Shown here: piece by piece, positions 1 through 6,066 of the stretch
Position numbering within the stretch: the stretch's first letter is position 1
Layout of the letters: the number at the start of each line of letters is the position of its first letter
NCBI GenBank assembly: GCA_003511785.1
Contig: DOIS01000021.1
Coordinates: 1-12,535 of the forward strand
Length of the DNA stretch: 12,535 nucleotides
Reading direction: 5' to 3'
From: Paracoccaceae bacterium
GTDB taxonomy: Bacteria > Pseudomonadota > Alphaproteobacteria > Rhodobacterales > Rhodobacteraceae
Made by a program: the position numbers and the translations under genes
The notes under the pieces: model-generated
Databases searched by the model: none
Seen by the model: only the letters and a program-made list of their open reading frames with translations
Told to the model about the DNA's origin: nothing

Positions 1-723
1 TCGATCCAAACCGGTGTGGGTGCACGCTCGGCCTGTCTCCACGAAGGGCTCCCCGCCCATATGAACAAGGTCTACGGCACCATGTCCGTAGGTATGCTCG
101 TCACCTTCGGGGTGGCCTGGGCCGTGGGCACCAGCCCCGCGCTCCTGTCGGTGTTCCGCGATCCCGCCACGCTTCAGCCCAATATCCTCGGCTGGATCGT
201 GATGTTCGCGCCGCTGATCATGGTCTTCGCCTTCGGTGCCGTCATCAACCGCCTGTCGGCAGCCGCCGCGCAGCTGTTCTTCTACACCTTCGCCGCCGTC
301 ATGGGCTTCAGCCTCAGCTGGATCTTCGTGGCCTTCACCGGCTTCTCGATCGCGCAGGTCTTCCTCGTGACCTCGATCGCCTTCGCGGGCCTGTCGCTCT
401 GGGGCTATGTTACCAAGAAGGACCTGTCCGGTTGGGGCACCTTCCTGATCATGGGCGTGATCGGCCTCGTGGTGGCCTCGATCGTCAACATCTTCCTGGG
501 TTCGCCTGCGATCATGTTCGCGATCTCGGTGCTGGGCGTGCTGATCTTCGCCGGTCTGACCGCCTATGACACCCAGTCGATCAAGAACGAGTATCTGCAG
601 CACGCGCATATGGGCGACAGCGAATGGCTGGGCAAGGCCGCCATCATGGGTGCGCTGCGGCTCTACCTCGACTTCATCAACATGTTCATGTTACTGCTGC
701 AACTCTTCGGCAACCGGGAATAA
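1..723 (+). CDS. Bax inhibitor-1/YccA family membrane protein, 5' partial
   Basis: This is an integral inner-membrane protein of the BI-1/YccA (TMBIM) family; its exact bacterial role is unsettled (YccA is linked to FtsH modulation in E. coli). The frame is open from base 1 (SIQTGVGARS...) with no stop, and those residues match the usual cytoplasmic N-terminus of the family just before HMNKVYGTMSVGM. The true start is therefore probably a few codons upstream of the window rather than the ATG at 61. About seven hydrophobic segments follow. The family-like C-terminal part has TAYDTQ, an internal LYLDFINMF segment and a short charged tail. The visible part is 240 residues, close to the normal length of about 235-250. 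The stop is TAA, followed at once by an intrinsic terminator, so the gene ends its own transcript. Family call is confident; function is inferred only from the family. Confidence 0.9.
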   Translation, partial: SIQTGVGARSACLHEGLPAHMNKVYGTMSVGMLVTFGVAWAVGTSPALLSVFRDPATLQPNILGWIVMFAPLIMVFAFGAVINRLSAAAAQLFFYTFAAVMGFSLSWIFVAFTGFSIAQVFLVTSIAFAGLSLWGYVTKKDLSGWGTFLIMGVIGLVVASIVNIFLGSPAIMFAISVLGVLIFAGLTAYDTQSIKNEYLQHAHMGDSEWLGKAAIMGALRLYLDFINMFMLLLQLFGNRE

Positions 724-748
724 CCCGCAACAAAGCATGTTCCGAACG

Positions 749-776
749 GGGCCGGTCCATGTGACCGGCCCTTTTT
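749..776 (+). terminator. Intrinsic terminator after the BI-1 family gene
   Basis: A perfect 9-bp GC-rich stem (GGGCCGGTC at 749-757 with GACCGGCCC at 763-771) has a 5-nt loop and is followed directly by five T residues (772-776). It lies 26 bases after the stop of the upstream gene. On the opposite strand there is no T-tract, so it should act mainly on plus-strand transcription. Confidence 0.88.
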
Positions 777-783
777 CGTGGTC

Positions 784-2085
784 TCATCCGGTGGGCGCGG
801 GATGGACTCGCCGTCCGGCGATCCATGTTTCAGCTATGGCGCGATCATCGCCCATCATAACCGTCGGAAACAGCGCCTCCCACAGGTCCTCGGCCCGCGC
901 GGCGCGCTGGGCGATGGCCGGGGTCGAGGCGAGATCGAGCACCACCAGATCGGCCTCCATGCCCGGGGCGATGGTGCCGATCCGGTCGCCCAGGTGCAGC
1001 GCCGCGGCCGAGCCGGCGGTGGCCAGCCACCAAAGCTGCGCGGGGTGCAGCGCGGTGCCCGTCAACTGCCCGATCTCGTAGGCCGCGGCCATGGTGCGCA
1101 GCATGGAAAAGCTCGACCCGCCGCCGGTGTCGGTGGCCAGCCCCATGCGCTGCCCCTCGGCCATGCGTGCGGCCATGTCGAACAGGCCCGAGCCGATGAA
1201 GGTGTTGGAGGTGGGGCAATGGATCAGCGCCGCGCCCACCTCGCGCAGGCGGTCGCGCTCGCGCGGTTCGAGATGGATGGCGTGGCCGTAGAGCCCGCGC
1301 GCGCCCAGCAGCCCATGCGCCTCGTAGGTGTCGAGATAGTCGCGCGCCGAGGGGAAGAGATCGCGCACCCAGGCGACCTCGTCGGTCTGCTCGCTCAGAT
1401 GGGTCTGCATCAGGCAGTCGGGATGCGCGGCCCAGAGCGCCCCCAGCGCCTCGAGCTGCGCGGGGCTGGAGGTGGGCGAGAAGCGCGGGGTGATCGCATA
1501 GGAAATCCGCCCCCGCCCGTGCCAGGCCTCCAGCAACGCCTTGCTCTCGTCATGGGCCGATTGCGCCGTGTCGCGCAGCCCCTCTGGCGCGTTGCGGTCC
1601 ATGCAGGACTTGCCGCCGACAACCCGCTGGCCGCGCGCCTCCGCCGCCTCGAAGAAGGCGGTGACGCTCTCGGGATGGATGGTGCAGAAGCTGCACATGG
1701 TCGTGGTGCCCTGCGCCGCCGTCAGGTCAAGATAACGCGCGGCGATCTCGCTTGCATAAGCCGGGTCGGCGAAGCGCATCTCTTCGGGGAAGGTGTAGGT
1801 GTTCAGCCAGTCGATTAGCCGCTTGCCCCAGCTGGCGATCATGGCGGTCTGCGGGTAATGCACATGTGCATCGACGAACCCTGGCGAAATCAGCCTGTCG
1901 CCGTAATCGCGCAAAACGGCGCGGGGCAGGGCAGAGCGCACTGCCTGACGCGACCCCACCGAGACGATCCGACCGCCGGCGATCCCCACCGCCTCCTCGA
2001 CGCGCGCGGCCCCGACCGGGTCGCCCGCGAAGGGCGAGCCGGTGAAACACAGAACCTTGCCCGTCAGGATCGTTTCGTCGCCCAT
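784..2085 (-). CDS. guaD: Guanine deaminase
   Basis: The enzyme hydrolyses guanine to xanthine and ammonia in cytoplasmic purine salvage and catabolism. It is an amidohydrolase-superfamily protein of 433 residues, a normal length. The metal-site motifs are all present: PGFVDAHVHYPQ (His74 and His76), MQTHLSE (His229), YGHAIHL (His268) and ATDTGGG (Asp319). The HCPTSN motif near residue 289 and the GTIAPGMEADLVVLD tail are also typical. The frame is open up to 2172, but the ATG at 2085 is chosen because AAAGGGA lies five bases before it. The extra 29 residues do not resemble the family N-terminus. The gene diverges from mgtE across 132 bp and ends 12 bases past the preceding terminator hairpin. 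No other purine gene is visible next to it. Confidence 0.93.
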   Translation of the reverse strand: MGDETILTGKVLCFTGSPFAGDPVGAARVEEAVGIAGGRIVSVGSRQAVRSALPRAVLRDYGDRLISPGFVDAHVHYPQTAMIASWGKRLIDWLNTYTFPEEMRFADPAYASEIAARYLDLTAAQGTTTMCSFCTIHPESVTAFFEAAEARGQRVVGGKSCMDRNAPEGLRDTAQSAHDESKALLEAWHGRGRISYAITPRFSPTSSPAQLEALGALWAAHPDCLMQTHLSEQTDEVAWVRDLFPSARDYLDTYEAHGLLGARGLYGHAIHLEPRERDRLREVGAALIHCPTSNTFIGSGLFDMAARMAEGQRMGLATDTGGGSSFSMLRTMAAAYEIGQLTGTALHPAQLWWLATAGSAAALHLGDRIGTIAPGMEADLVVLDLASTPAIAQRAARAEDLWEALFPTVMMGDDRAIAETWIAGRRVHPAPTG

Positions 2086-2090
2086 CACAG

Positions 2091-2097
2091 TCCCTTT
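2091..2097 (-). promoter_or_regulatory. Ribosome binding site deciding the guaD start
   Basis: The minus strand reads AAAGGGA, five bases before the ATG at 2085. It favours this start over the upstream in-frame ATG at 2172. Confidence 0.6.
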
Positions 2098-2217
2098 GCC
2101 CGTCAAATCGGCATGCAGCCTGGCCCGCCGCCCCGCATGGGTAAAGCTGCGAACTGCCATTGTTTTCACCAACGCCTTCTTCTATTTTGCGGCCAATCGC
2201 GCAAGCCGGGGGTAGCC

Positions 2218-3609
2218 ATGGACAGGACCGAGCACGACACCGACACGCCCCCCGAGCAGGAGGACGCCTATGCGCTGGACCGGCGCCTGGTGACCGACAT
2301 CCTGCACGCGGTCGATGACGGGGACGCGGCCACGCTGACCCGGTTGATGGAGCCGCTGCACGCCGCCGACATCGCCGACCTGCTGGAACAGATCGGCGGC
2401 CCGGACCGCGAACGGTTGATCCGCCTCTATCACAAGGAATTCGACGGCGAGATCCTGTCGGAGCTGGACGAGAGCATCCGCGAGGAGGTGATCGCGCTGC
2501 TGCATCCCGAGGTGCTGGCCGAGGCGGTGCGCGAGCTGGAAAGCGACGATGTCGTGGACCTGGTCGAGGACCTGGAGGAGCCGCAGCAGGAGGCGATCCT
2601 CGAGGCGCTGGCCCAGGCCGACCGGATCGCGGTCGAGCAGGCGCTGAGCTATCCCGAGGGCTCGGCCGGGCGCCTGATGCAGCGCGAGGTGGTGTGCGTG
2701 CCCGAGCATTGGACGGTGGGCGACGCCATCGACTTCATGCGCGGCAGCGACGACCTGCCGGAGCAGTTCTATCACGTGGTGCTGGTCGATCCCCGGATGC
2801 ACCCGGTGGCCAATGTCAGCCTGGGCAAGCTGATGGGCTCGCGCCGCGAGGTGCCGCTGCGCGACCTGGCCGAGGAGGTGTTCCACCTGATCCCGGTCGA
2901 TCGCGACGAGGAGGACGTGGCCTATGCCTTCAACCAGTATCACCTGATCTCGGCGCCCGTGGTCGATGGCGAGGGGCGGCTGGTCGGCCAGATCACCATC
3001 GACGACGCGATGATCGTGCTCGACAAGGAGCACGAGGAGGACATCCTGCGCCTCGCGGGCGTGGGCGAGGAAAGCTCGATCTCGGACAGCGCGGCGGTGA
3101 GCGCGCGCCAGCGCCTGCCCTGGCTGGCGGTGAACCTGGCAACCGCGATCCTGGCCTCGCTGGTGATCGCCCTGTTCGAGGACGCGCTGGCCGCCATCGT
3201 GGCGCTGGCGATCCTGATGCCGATCGTGGCCTCGATGGGTGGCAACGCGGGCACGCAGTCGCTGACCGTGGCGGTGCGGGCGCTGGCCACGCGCGACCTG
3301 ACCACGGCCAACGTGATGCGGGTGATCCGGCGCGAGGCGCTGGTGGGGCTGATCAACGGGCTGGCCTTCGCCGTGGTGATGGGGATTGTCGGGCTGGTCT
3401 GGTTCGGCTCGCCTGGGCTGGGGCTGGTGATCGCGGCGGCGATGGTCATCAACCTGCTGGTGGCGGGGCTTGCCGGTACGCTGATCCCGGTGGCGATGGA
3501 CAAGGCGGGCGTCGATCCGGCGCTGGCCTCGGGCACGTTCGTGACCACGGTGACGGATGTGGTGGGCTTCTTCGCCTTCCTGGGCCTGGCCGAGGTGTTC
3601 CTGCTGTGA
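2218..3609 (+). CDS. mgtE: Magnesium transporter MgtE
   Basis: MgtE is a homodimeric inner-membrane Mg2+ channel gated by its own cytosolic magnesium-sensing domains. The 463-residue protein shows the complete order: a helical acidic MgtE_N domain (about 20-135), two CBS domains (about 145-265), a connecting helix, then five membrane segments (about 300-463). The pore-region signature GGNAGTQSL (341-349) is present. So is DPALASGTFVTTVTDVVGFF (433-452), in which Asp433 corresponds to the Mg2+-binding Asp432 of the Thermus protein. The frame is open upstream to 1858, but that stretch is antisense to guaD and not MgtE-like. The ATG at 2218 follows a GGGGGT ribosome-site-like stretch and gives the family length. 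Its stop overlaps the next gene's GTG start (GTGA), implying an operon with translational coupling. Confidence 0.95.
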   Translation: MDRTEHDTDTPPEQEDAYALDRRLVTDILHAVDDGDAATLTRLMEPLHAADIADLLEQIGGPDRERLIRLYHKEFDGEILSELDESIREEVIALLHPEVLAEAVRELESDDVVDLVEDLEEPQQEAILEALAQADRIAVEQALSYPEGSAGRLMQREVVCVPEHWTVGDAIDFMRGSDDLPEQFYHVVLVDPRMHPVANVSLGKLMGSRREVPLRDLAEEVFHLIPVDRDEEDVAYAFNQYHLISAPVVDGEGRLVGQITIDDAMIVLDKEHEEDILRLAGVGEESSISDSAAVSARQRLPWLAVNLATAILASLVIALFEDALAAIVALAILMPIVASMGGNAGTQSLTVAVRALATRDLTTANVMRVIRREALVGLINGLAFAVVMGIVGLVWFGSPGLGLVIAAAMVINLLVAGLAGTLIPVAMDKAGVDPALASGTFVTTVTDVVGFFAFLGLAEVFLL

Positions 3610-4172
3610 GCGGGGACCTCGCCACCGTGAAGGCCGCCGCGCGCGCCGACGCCTTCGCCCGCCGCAAGGCCGCGCATGAGGCCGCCGCCCCCGGCGCGGC
3701 GGGGCGGCTGAGCGAGGTTCTGGCCGGGTATCGCGGGGTGCCGCTCTCGGGCTACATGGCGATCCGCACCGAGATCGACCCGCTGCCCGCAATGGAGGAG
3801 GCCGCCGCGCATGGCCCCGTGGCCGTGCCGGTGATCGAGGCCCCGGGCAAGCCCCTGCGCTTCGCCCGGTGGGAGCCGGGCACCGAGATGGTCGCGGGCC
3901 CCTTCGGCGCGCGCATCCCCGCGCGGCTCGACTGGATCACGCCCGAGATCCTGATCGTGCCGCTGGTGGCCTATGATGCGCGCGGCGGGCGGCTGGGCTA
4001 GGGGGGCGGGTTCTACGACCGCACGCTGGCGGGGCTGCGCGCGGACCGGCCCACCCTGGCGATCGGGTTCGCCTATGACGCGCAGGAGGCGTCCGCGCTG
4101 CCGCTCGAGCCGACCGACCAGCCGCTCGACATGCTGGTGACCGAAAGCCGGGTGGTGCAGTTCACGCCCTGA
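3606..4172 (+). pseudogene. fau: 5-formyltetrahydrofolate cyclo-ligase gene interrupted by one in-frame TAG
   Basis: The intact enzyme (5-FCL, YgfA/Fau) uses ATP to convert 5-formyl-THF to 5,10-methenyl-THF in folate one-carbon metabolism. Reading from the GTG at 3606, the sequence matches the family across about 188 residues. Landmarks are SGYMAIRTEIDPL, FGARIPA, PEILIVPLVAYDARGGRLG, then GGGFYDRTL, and lastly PLDMLVTES near the end. At 3999-4001 the codon expected to be Tyr in RLGYGGGFYDR is TAG, and the frame continues unchanged for another 56 codons to TGA at 4170-4172. A change from TAC or TAT by one base would explain it, and it abuts a run of G, so a sequencing error is possible. If real, the product ends at residue 131 and lacks part of the nucleotide/substrate-binding motif. 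The gene is coupled to mgtE by a GTGA overlap. No second copy is visible in the window. Confidence 0.85.
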
Positions 4173-4185
4173 GCGCGCCGGTTGC

Positions 4186-4212
4186 GATCACGGTCGGTCA
4201 CGTTGGATCACG
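4186..4212. repeat. Three GRTCACG repeats with exact 10-bp spacing
   Basis: GATCACG (4186-4192), GGTCACG (4196-4202) and GATCACG (4206-4212) start exactly ten bases apart, i.e. one helical turn. They lie in the 200-base gap between the cyclo-ligase gene and the fasciclin gene. Such phasing suits a protein binding one face of DNA, so an operator for the fasciclin gene is an inference. No clear -35/-10 pair was found in this gap. Confidence 0.5.
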
Positions 4213-4372
4213 ACAAGGTGTCGGGACATTTGCCGCAGCCCTGGCTTGGCGCGGCAGGGCGGGAAATCAAGGCGTGGTCGTTCACGTTTGCGCGAAATCC
4301 GGCGGCGGCCCCGCCCCGTAGCTTGCCTGTTCGTCCCTGAAGGGCGAGCCAACGCAACATTGGGAGCTACAC

Positions 4373-4858
4373 ATGATCCGCCGCACTTTCATCGCCGCCA
4401 CCGCCGCCCTGACCCTGGGTGCGGGCCCGGCGCTCTATGCCATGAGCCACTCCAAGGACATCGTGGACACCGCTGCGGGCGCCGGCCAGTTCGAGACCCT
4501 CGTGGCCGCCGTGCAGGCCGCGGGCCTGGTCGAGACGCTGAAGGGCGAGGGCCCGTTCACCGTCTTCGCCCCCACGGACGAGGCGTTTGCAGCGCTGCCC
4601 GAGGGCACGGTCGAAACCCTGCTGATGCCCGAGAACAAGGATCAGCTGGTCGCGGTCCTCACCTACCACGTGGTCTCCGGCAAGGTCATGTCGGGTGACC
4701 TGAGCGACGGGATGATGGCCGGGACCGTCCAGGGCGGCGAAGTGACCATCGGCACCGAGGGCGGCGTGACCGTCGATGGCGCCAACGTGGTCAGTGCCGA
4801 CATCGAGGCCTCGAACGGCGTGATCCACGTGATCGATGCGGTGATCCTGCCCGAGTGA
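4373..4858 (+). CDS. Secreted fasciclin (FAS1) domain protein
   Basis: This is a small exported protein made of one FAS1 domain, a fold associated with adhesion and surface or matrix contacts; the bacterial ligand is not known. The 161 residues start with an Arg-rich, hydrophobic signal peptide (MIRRTFIAATAALTLGAGPA), with cleavage probably around 20-25. One FAS1 domain spans about 28-160. The H1-type motif FTVFAPTDEAF (62-72), the YHVVSGKV motif (98-105) and the closing NGVIHVIDAVILP (148-160) are all visible. GGGAG (4362-4366) precedes the ATG by six bases. The gene is flanked by a repeat-bearing leader upstream and a hairpin terminator downstream, so it looks independently transcribed between two housekeeping-type genes. 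The family call is secure; the physiological role is not. Confidence 0.93.
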   Translation: MIRRTFIAATAALTLGAGPALYAMSHSKDIVDTAAGAGQFETLVAAVQAAGLVETLKGEGPFTVFAPTDEAFAALPEGTVETLLMPENKDQLVAVLTYHVVSGKVMSGDLSDGMMAGTVQGGEVTIGTEGGVTVDGANVVSADIEASNGVIHVIDAVILPE

Positions 4859-4881
4859 TCCCCTCTGACCCGGGCAAGACG

Positions 4882-4917
4882 GGCCGCCGCGCGAACAGCG
4901 CGGCGGCCTTAGTCTTT
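4882..4917 (+). terminator. Intrinsic terminator after the fasciclin gene
   Basis: A perfect 11-bp GC-rich stem (4882-4892 with 4898-4908) with a GAACA loop is followed by TTAGTCTTTT, an imperfect T-tract. It starts 24 bases after the fasciclin stop and supports the end of that transcript. Confidence 0.75.
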
Positions 4918-4932
4918 TCGCGAAGGACTTGC

Positions 4933-4955
4933 CAAAAGTGTCGCCGACACTTTTG
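4933..4955. repeat. 23-bp palindrome upstream of the metallophosphoesterase gene
   Basis: CAAAAGTGTCG (4933-4943) and its exact reverse complement (4945-4955) are separated by a single C. The palindrome lies between the fasciclin terminator and the ATG at 4998. The near-absent loop and A/T-rich ends suit a dimeric regulator site. A bidirectional A-stem-T terminator or a dispersed intergenic repeat are also possible. I do not recognise the binding protein. Confidence 0.7.
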
Positions 4956-4997
4956 AGCCGCTTGTCTGCGCGGGCAACTCCGCCTAGGACAGCGCGC

Positions 4998-5810
4998 ATG
5001 AGGATTTTGTTTCTAGGCGATGTGATGGGCCGCGCCGGGCGCCGCGCCATCACCGAGCAGCTGCCGCGCCTGCGCCGCGACTGGCAACTGGATTTCGTCA
5101 TCGTCAACGGCGAGAACGCCACGTCGGGCATGGGCCTGAACGCCGAACATGCCAAGGCATTGCTCGAGGCCGGGGCCGATTGCCTGACGCTGGGCGATCA
5201 CGCCTTCGATCAGAAGGACATGTTGCAGTTCATCGAGGGCGAGCCGCGCATCCTGCGCCCGCTGAACTTTGCCAAGGTGGCGCCGGGGCGCGGGCACCGC
5301 CTGTTCGAGGCGCCGGGCGGGCGCAAGGTGCTGGTCGCGCAGGTGTTGGGCAACGTCTTCATGAAACGCGCCTTCGACGATCCGTTCTCGGCGATCGAGC
5401 CGGTGCTCAAGGCCCATCCGCGCGGCGGGCTGGCGCAGGCGGTGATCGTTGACATGCATTGCGAGGCGACCTCGGAGAAGATGGCGATGGGTCATTTCTG
5501 CGACGGCCGCGCGAGCCTGGTGGTCGGCACCCACACCCATGTGCCCACGGCGGATGCGCGGATCATGGGCGGCGGCACCGGCTATCTGACCGATGCGGGC
5601 ATGTGCGGCGACTACGATTCGGTCATCGGCATGGACCGGGCCGAGCCTATGCGCCGCTTCGTCACCGGCATGGGCAAGTCGCGCTTCACCCCAGCGCTGG
5701 GACCGGCGACGCTCTCGGGCGTGCTGGTCGAGACCTGCGACCGCACCGGAGCGGCGCTGTCGCTGCGGATGGTGCGCGAGGGCGGGCTGCTGGAGCCGGC
5801 CGGCCCCTGA
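4998..5810 (+). CDS. TIGR00282/YmdB family metallophosphoesterase
   Basis: This is a binuclear-metal phosphoesterase of the YmdB family; the Bacillus homologue hydrolyses 2',3'-cyclic nucleotides. The protein is 270 residues, the usual size. Metal-site motifs are visible: FLGDVMG (Asp8), NGENA (Glu39, Asn40), LGDHAFD (Asp67, His68), VDMHCEATSEK (His154) and GTHTHVPTAD (His179, His181). The position that is Asn in the common GNH motif is Asp here. I recall this from related alphaproteobacterial proteins but cannot confirm it. The frame is open further upstream, but that stretch covers the 23-bp palindrome. The ATG at 4998 has AGGA (4986-4989) eight bases before it and begins exactly at the family N-terminus MRILFLGD. 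The cellular substrate in this organism is unknown. Confidence 0.92.
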   Translation: MRILFLGDVMGRAGRRAITEQLPRLRRDWQLDFVIVNGENATSGMGLNAEHAKALLEAGADCLTLGDHAFDQKDMLQFIEGEPRILRPLNFAKVAPGRGHRLFEAPGGRKVLVAQVLGNVFMKRAFDDPFSAIEPVLKAHPRGGLAQAVIVDMHCEATSEKMAMGHFCDGRASLVVGTHTHVPTADARIMGGGTGYLTDAGMCGDYDSVIGMDRAEPMRRFVTGMGKSRFTPALGPATLSGVLVETCDRTGAALSLRMVREGGLLEPAGP

Positions 5811-5976
5811 TGAGGACGCGCGGCGGCGCGCTCTGCCGGCGCATTGGGCAGCGCGCGTTTCGATCATCGCGCGCGACAATCCGGCGCTTGCTCCGGGCAA
5901 AGCGATCAACGAATATGGCGTTCGGCTCCACACGGGGATCGAGACATAGTTTGCTTCATTTTCTTACAAAGCTGCC

Positions 5977-6007
5977 GGACCTTGCGCAGCCTTGCGCCCG
6001 CAGGTCC
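5977..6007 (+). other. Stem-loop in the leader of the SLC13 permease gene
   Basis: GGACCTTGCG (5977-5986) pairs with CGCAGGTCC (5999-6007) with one bulged T, and the loop contains part of a direct repeat (CCTTGCGC at 5980-5987 and 5990-5997, spaced ten bases). No T-tract follows, so it is not a standard terminator. It sits about 60 bases before the permease start in the 256-base gap 5811-6066, where I see no convincing gene or promoter. Confidence 0.35.
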
Positions 6008-6066
6008 AGAGGCGCAATCGTGCCGTACCCGCTAGAGCGTGCTGACATCGGACGCGATCACTGACC

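Noticed and set aside
784..1818. Long plus-strand open frame opposite guanine deaminase
   Set aside because: It is antisense to a gene with complete catalytic motifs, is rich in Arg/Gly/Ala and resembles no known domain.
2182..3792. Long minus-strand open frame opposite mgtE
   Set aside because: It is the His/Arg/Gln-rich shadow of mgtE and the cyclo-ligase gene, common in GC-rich DNA.
3999..4001. TAG recoded as an amino acid genome-wide
   Set aside because: The lipoprotein gene in this window ends naturally with TAG at 9365-9367, and the code otherwise looks standard.
4173..4372. Possible 6S RNA near the cyclo-ligase gene, as in some bacteria
   Set aside because: No long pairing arms with a central bubble could be found; only short local hairpins and the phased repeats are visible.
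5810..6064. 84-codon frame starting in TGATGA after the phosphoesterase gene and ending just before the permease
   Set aside because: The fit to the gap is striking, but the product is Arg-rich with no recognisable domain, its third-position GC is well below that of the neighbours, and no ribosome site supports it.
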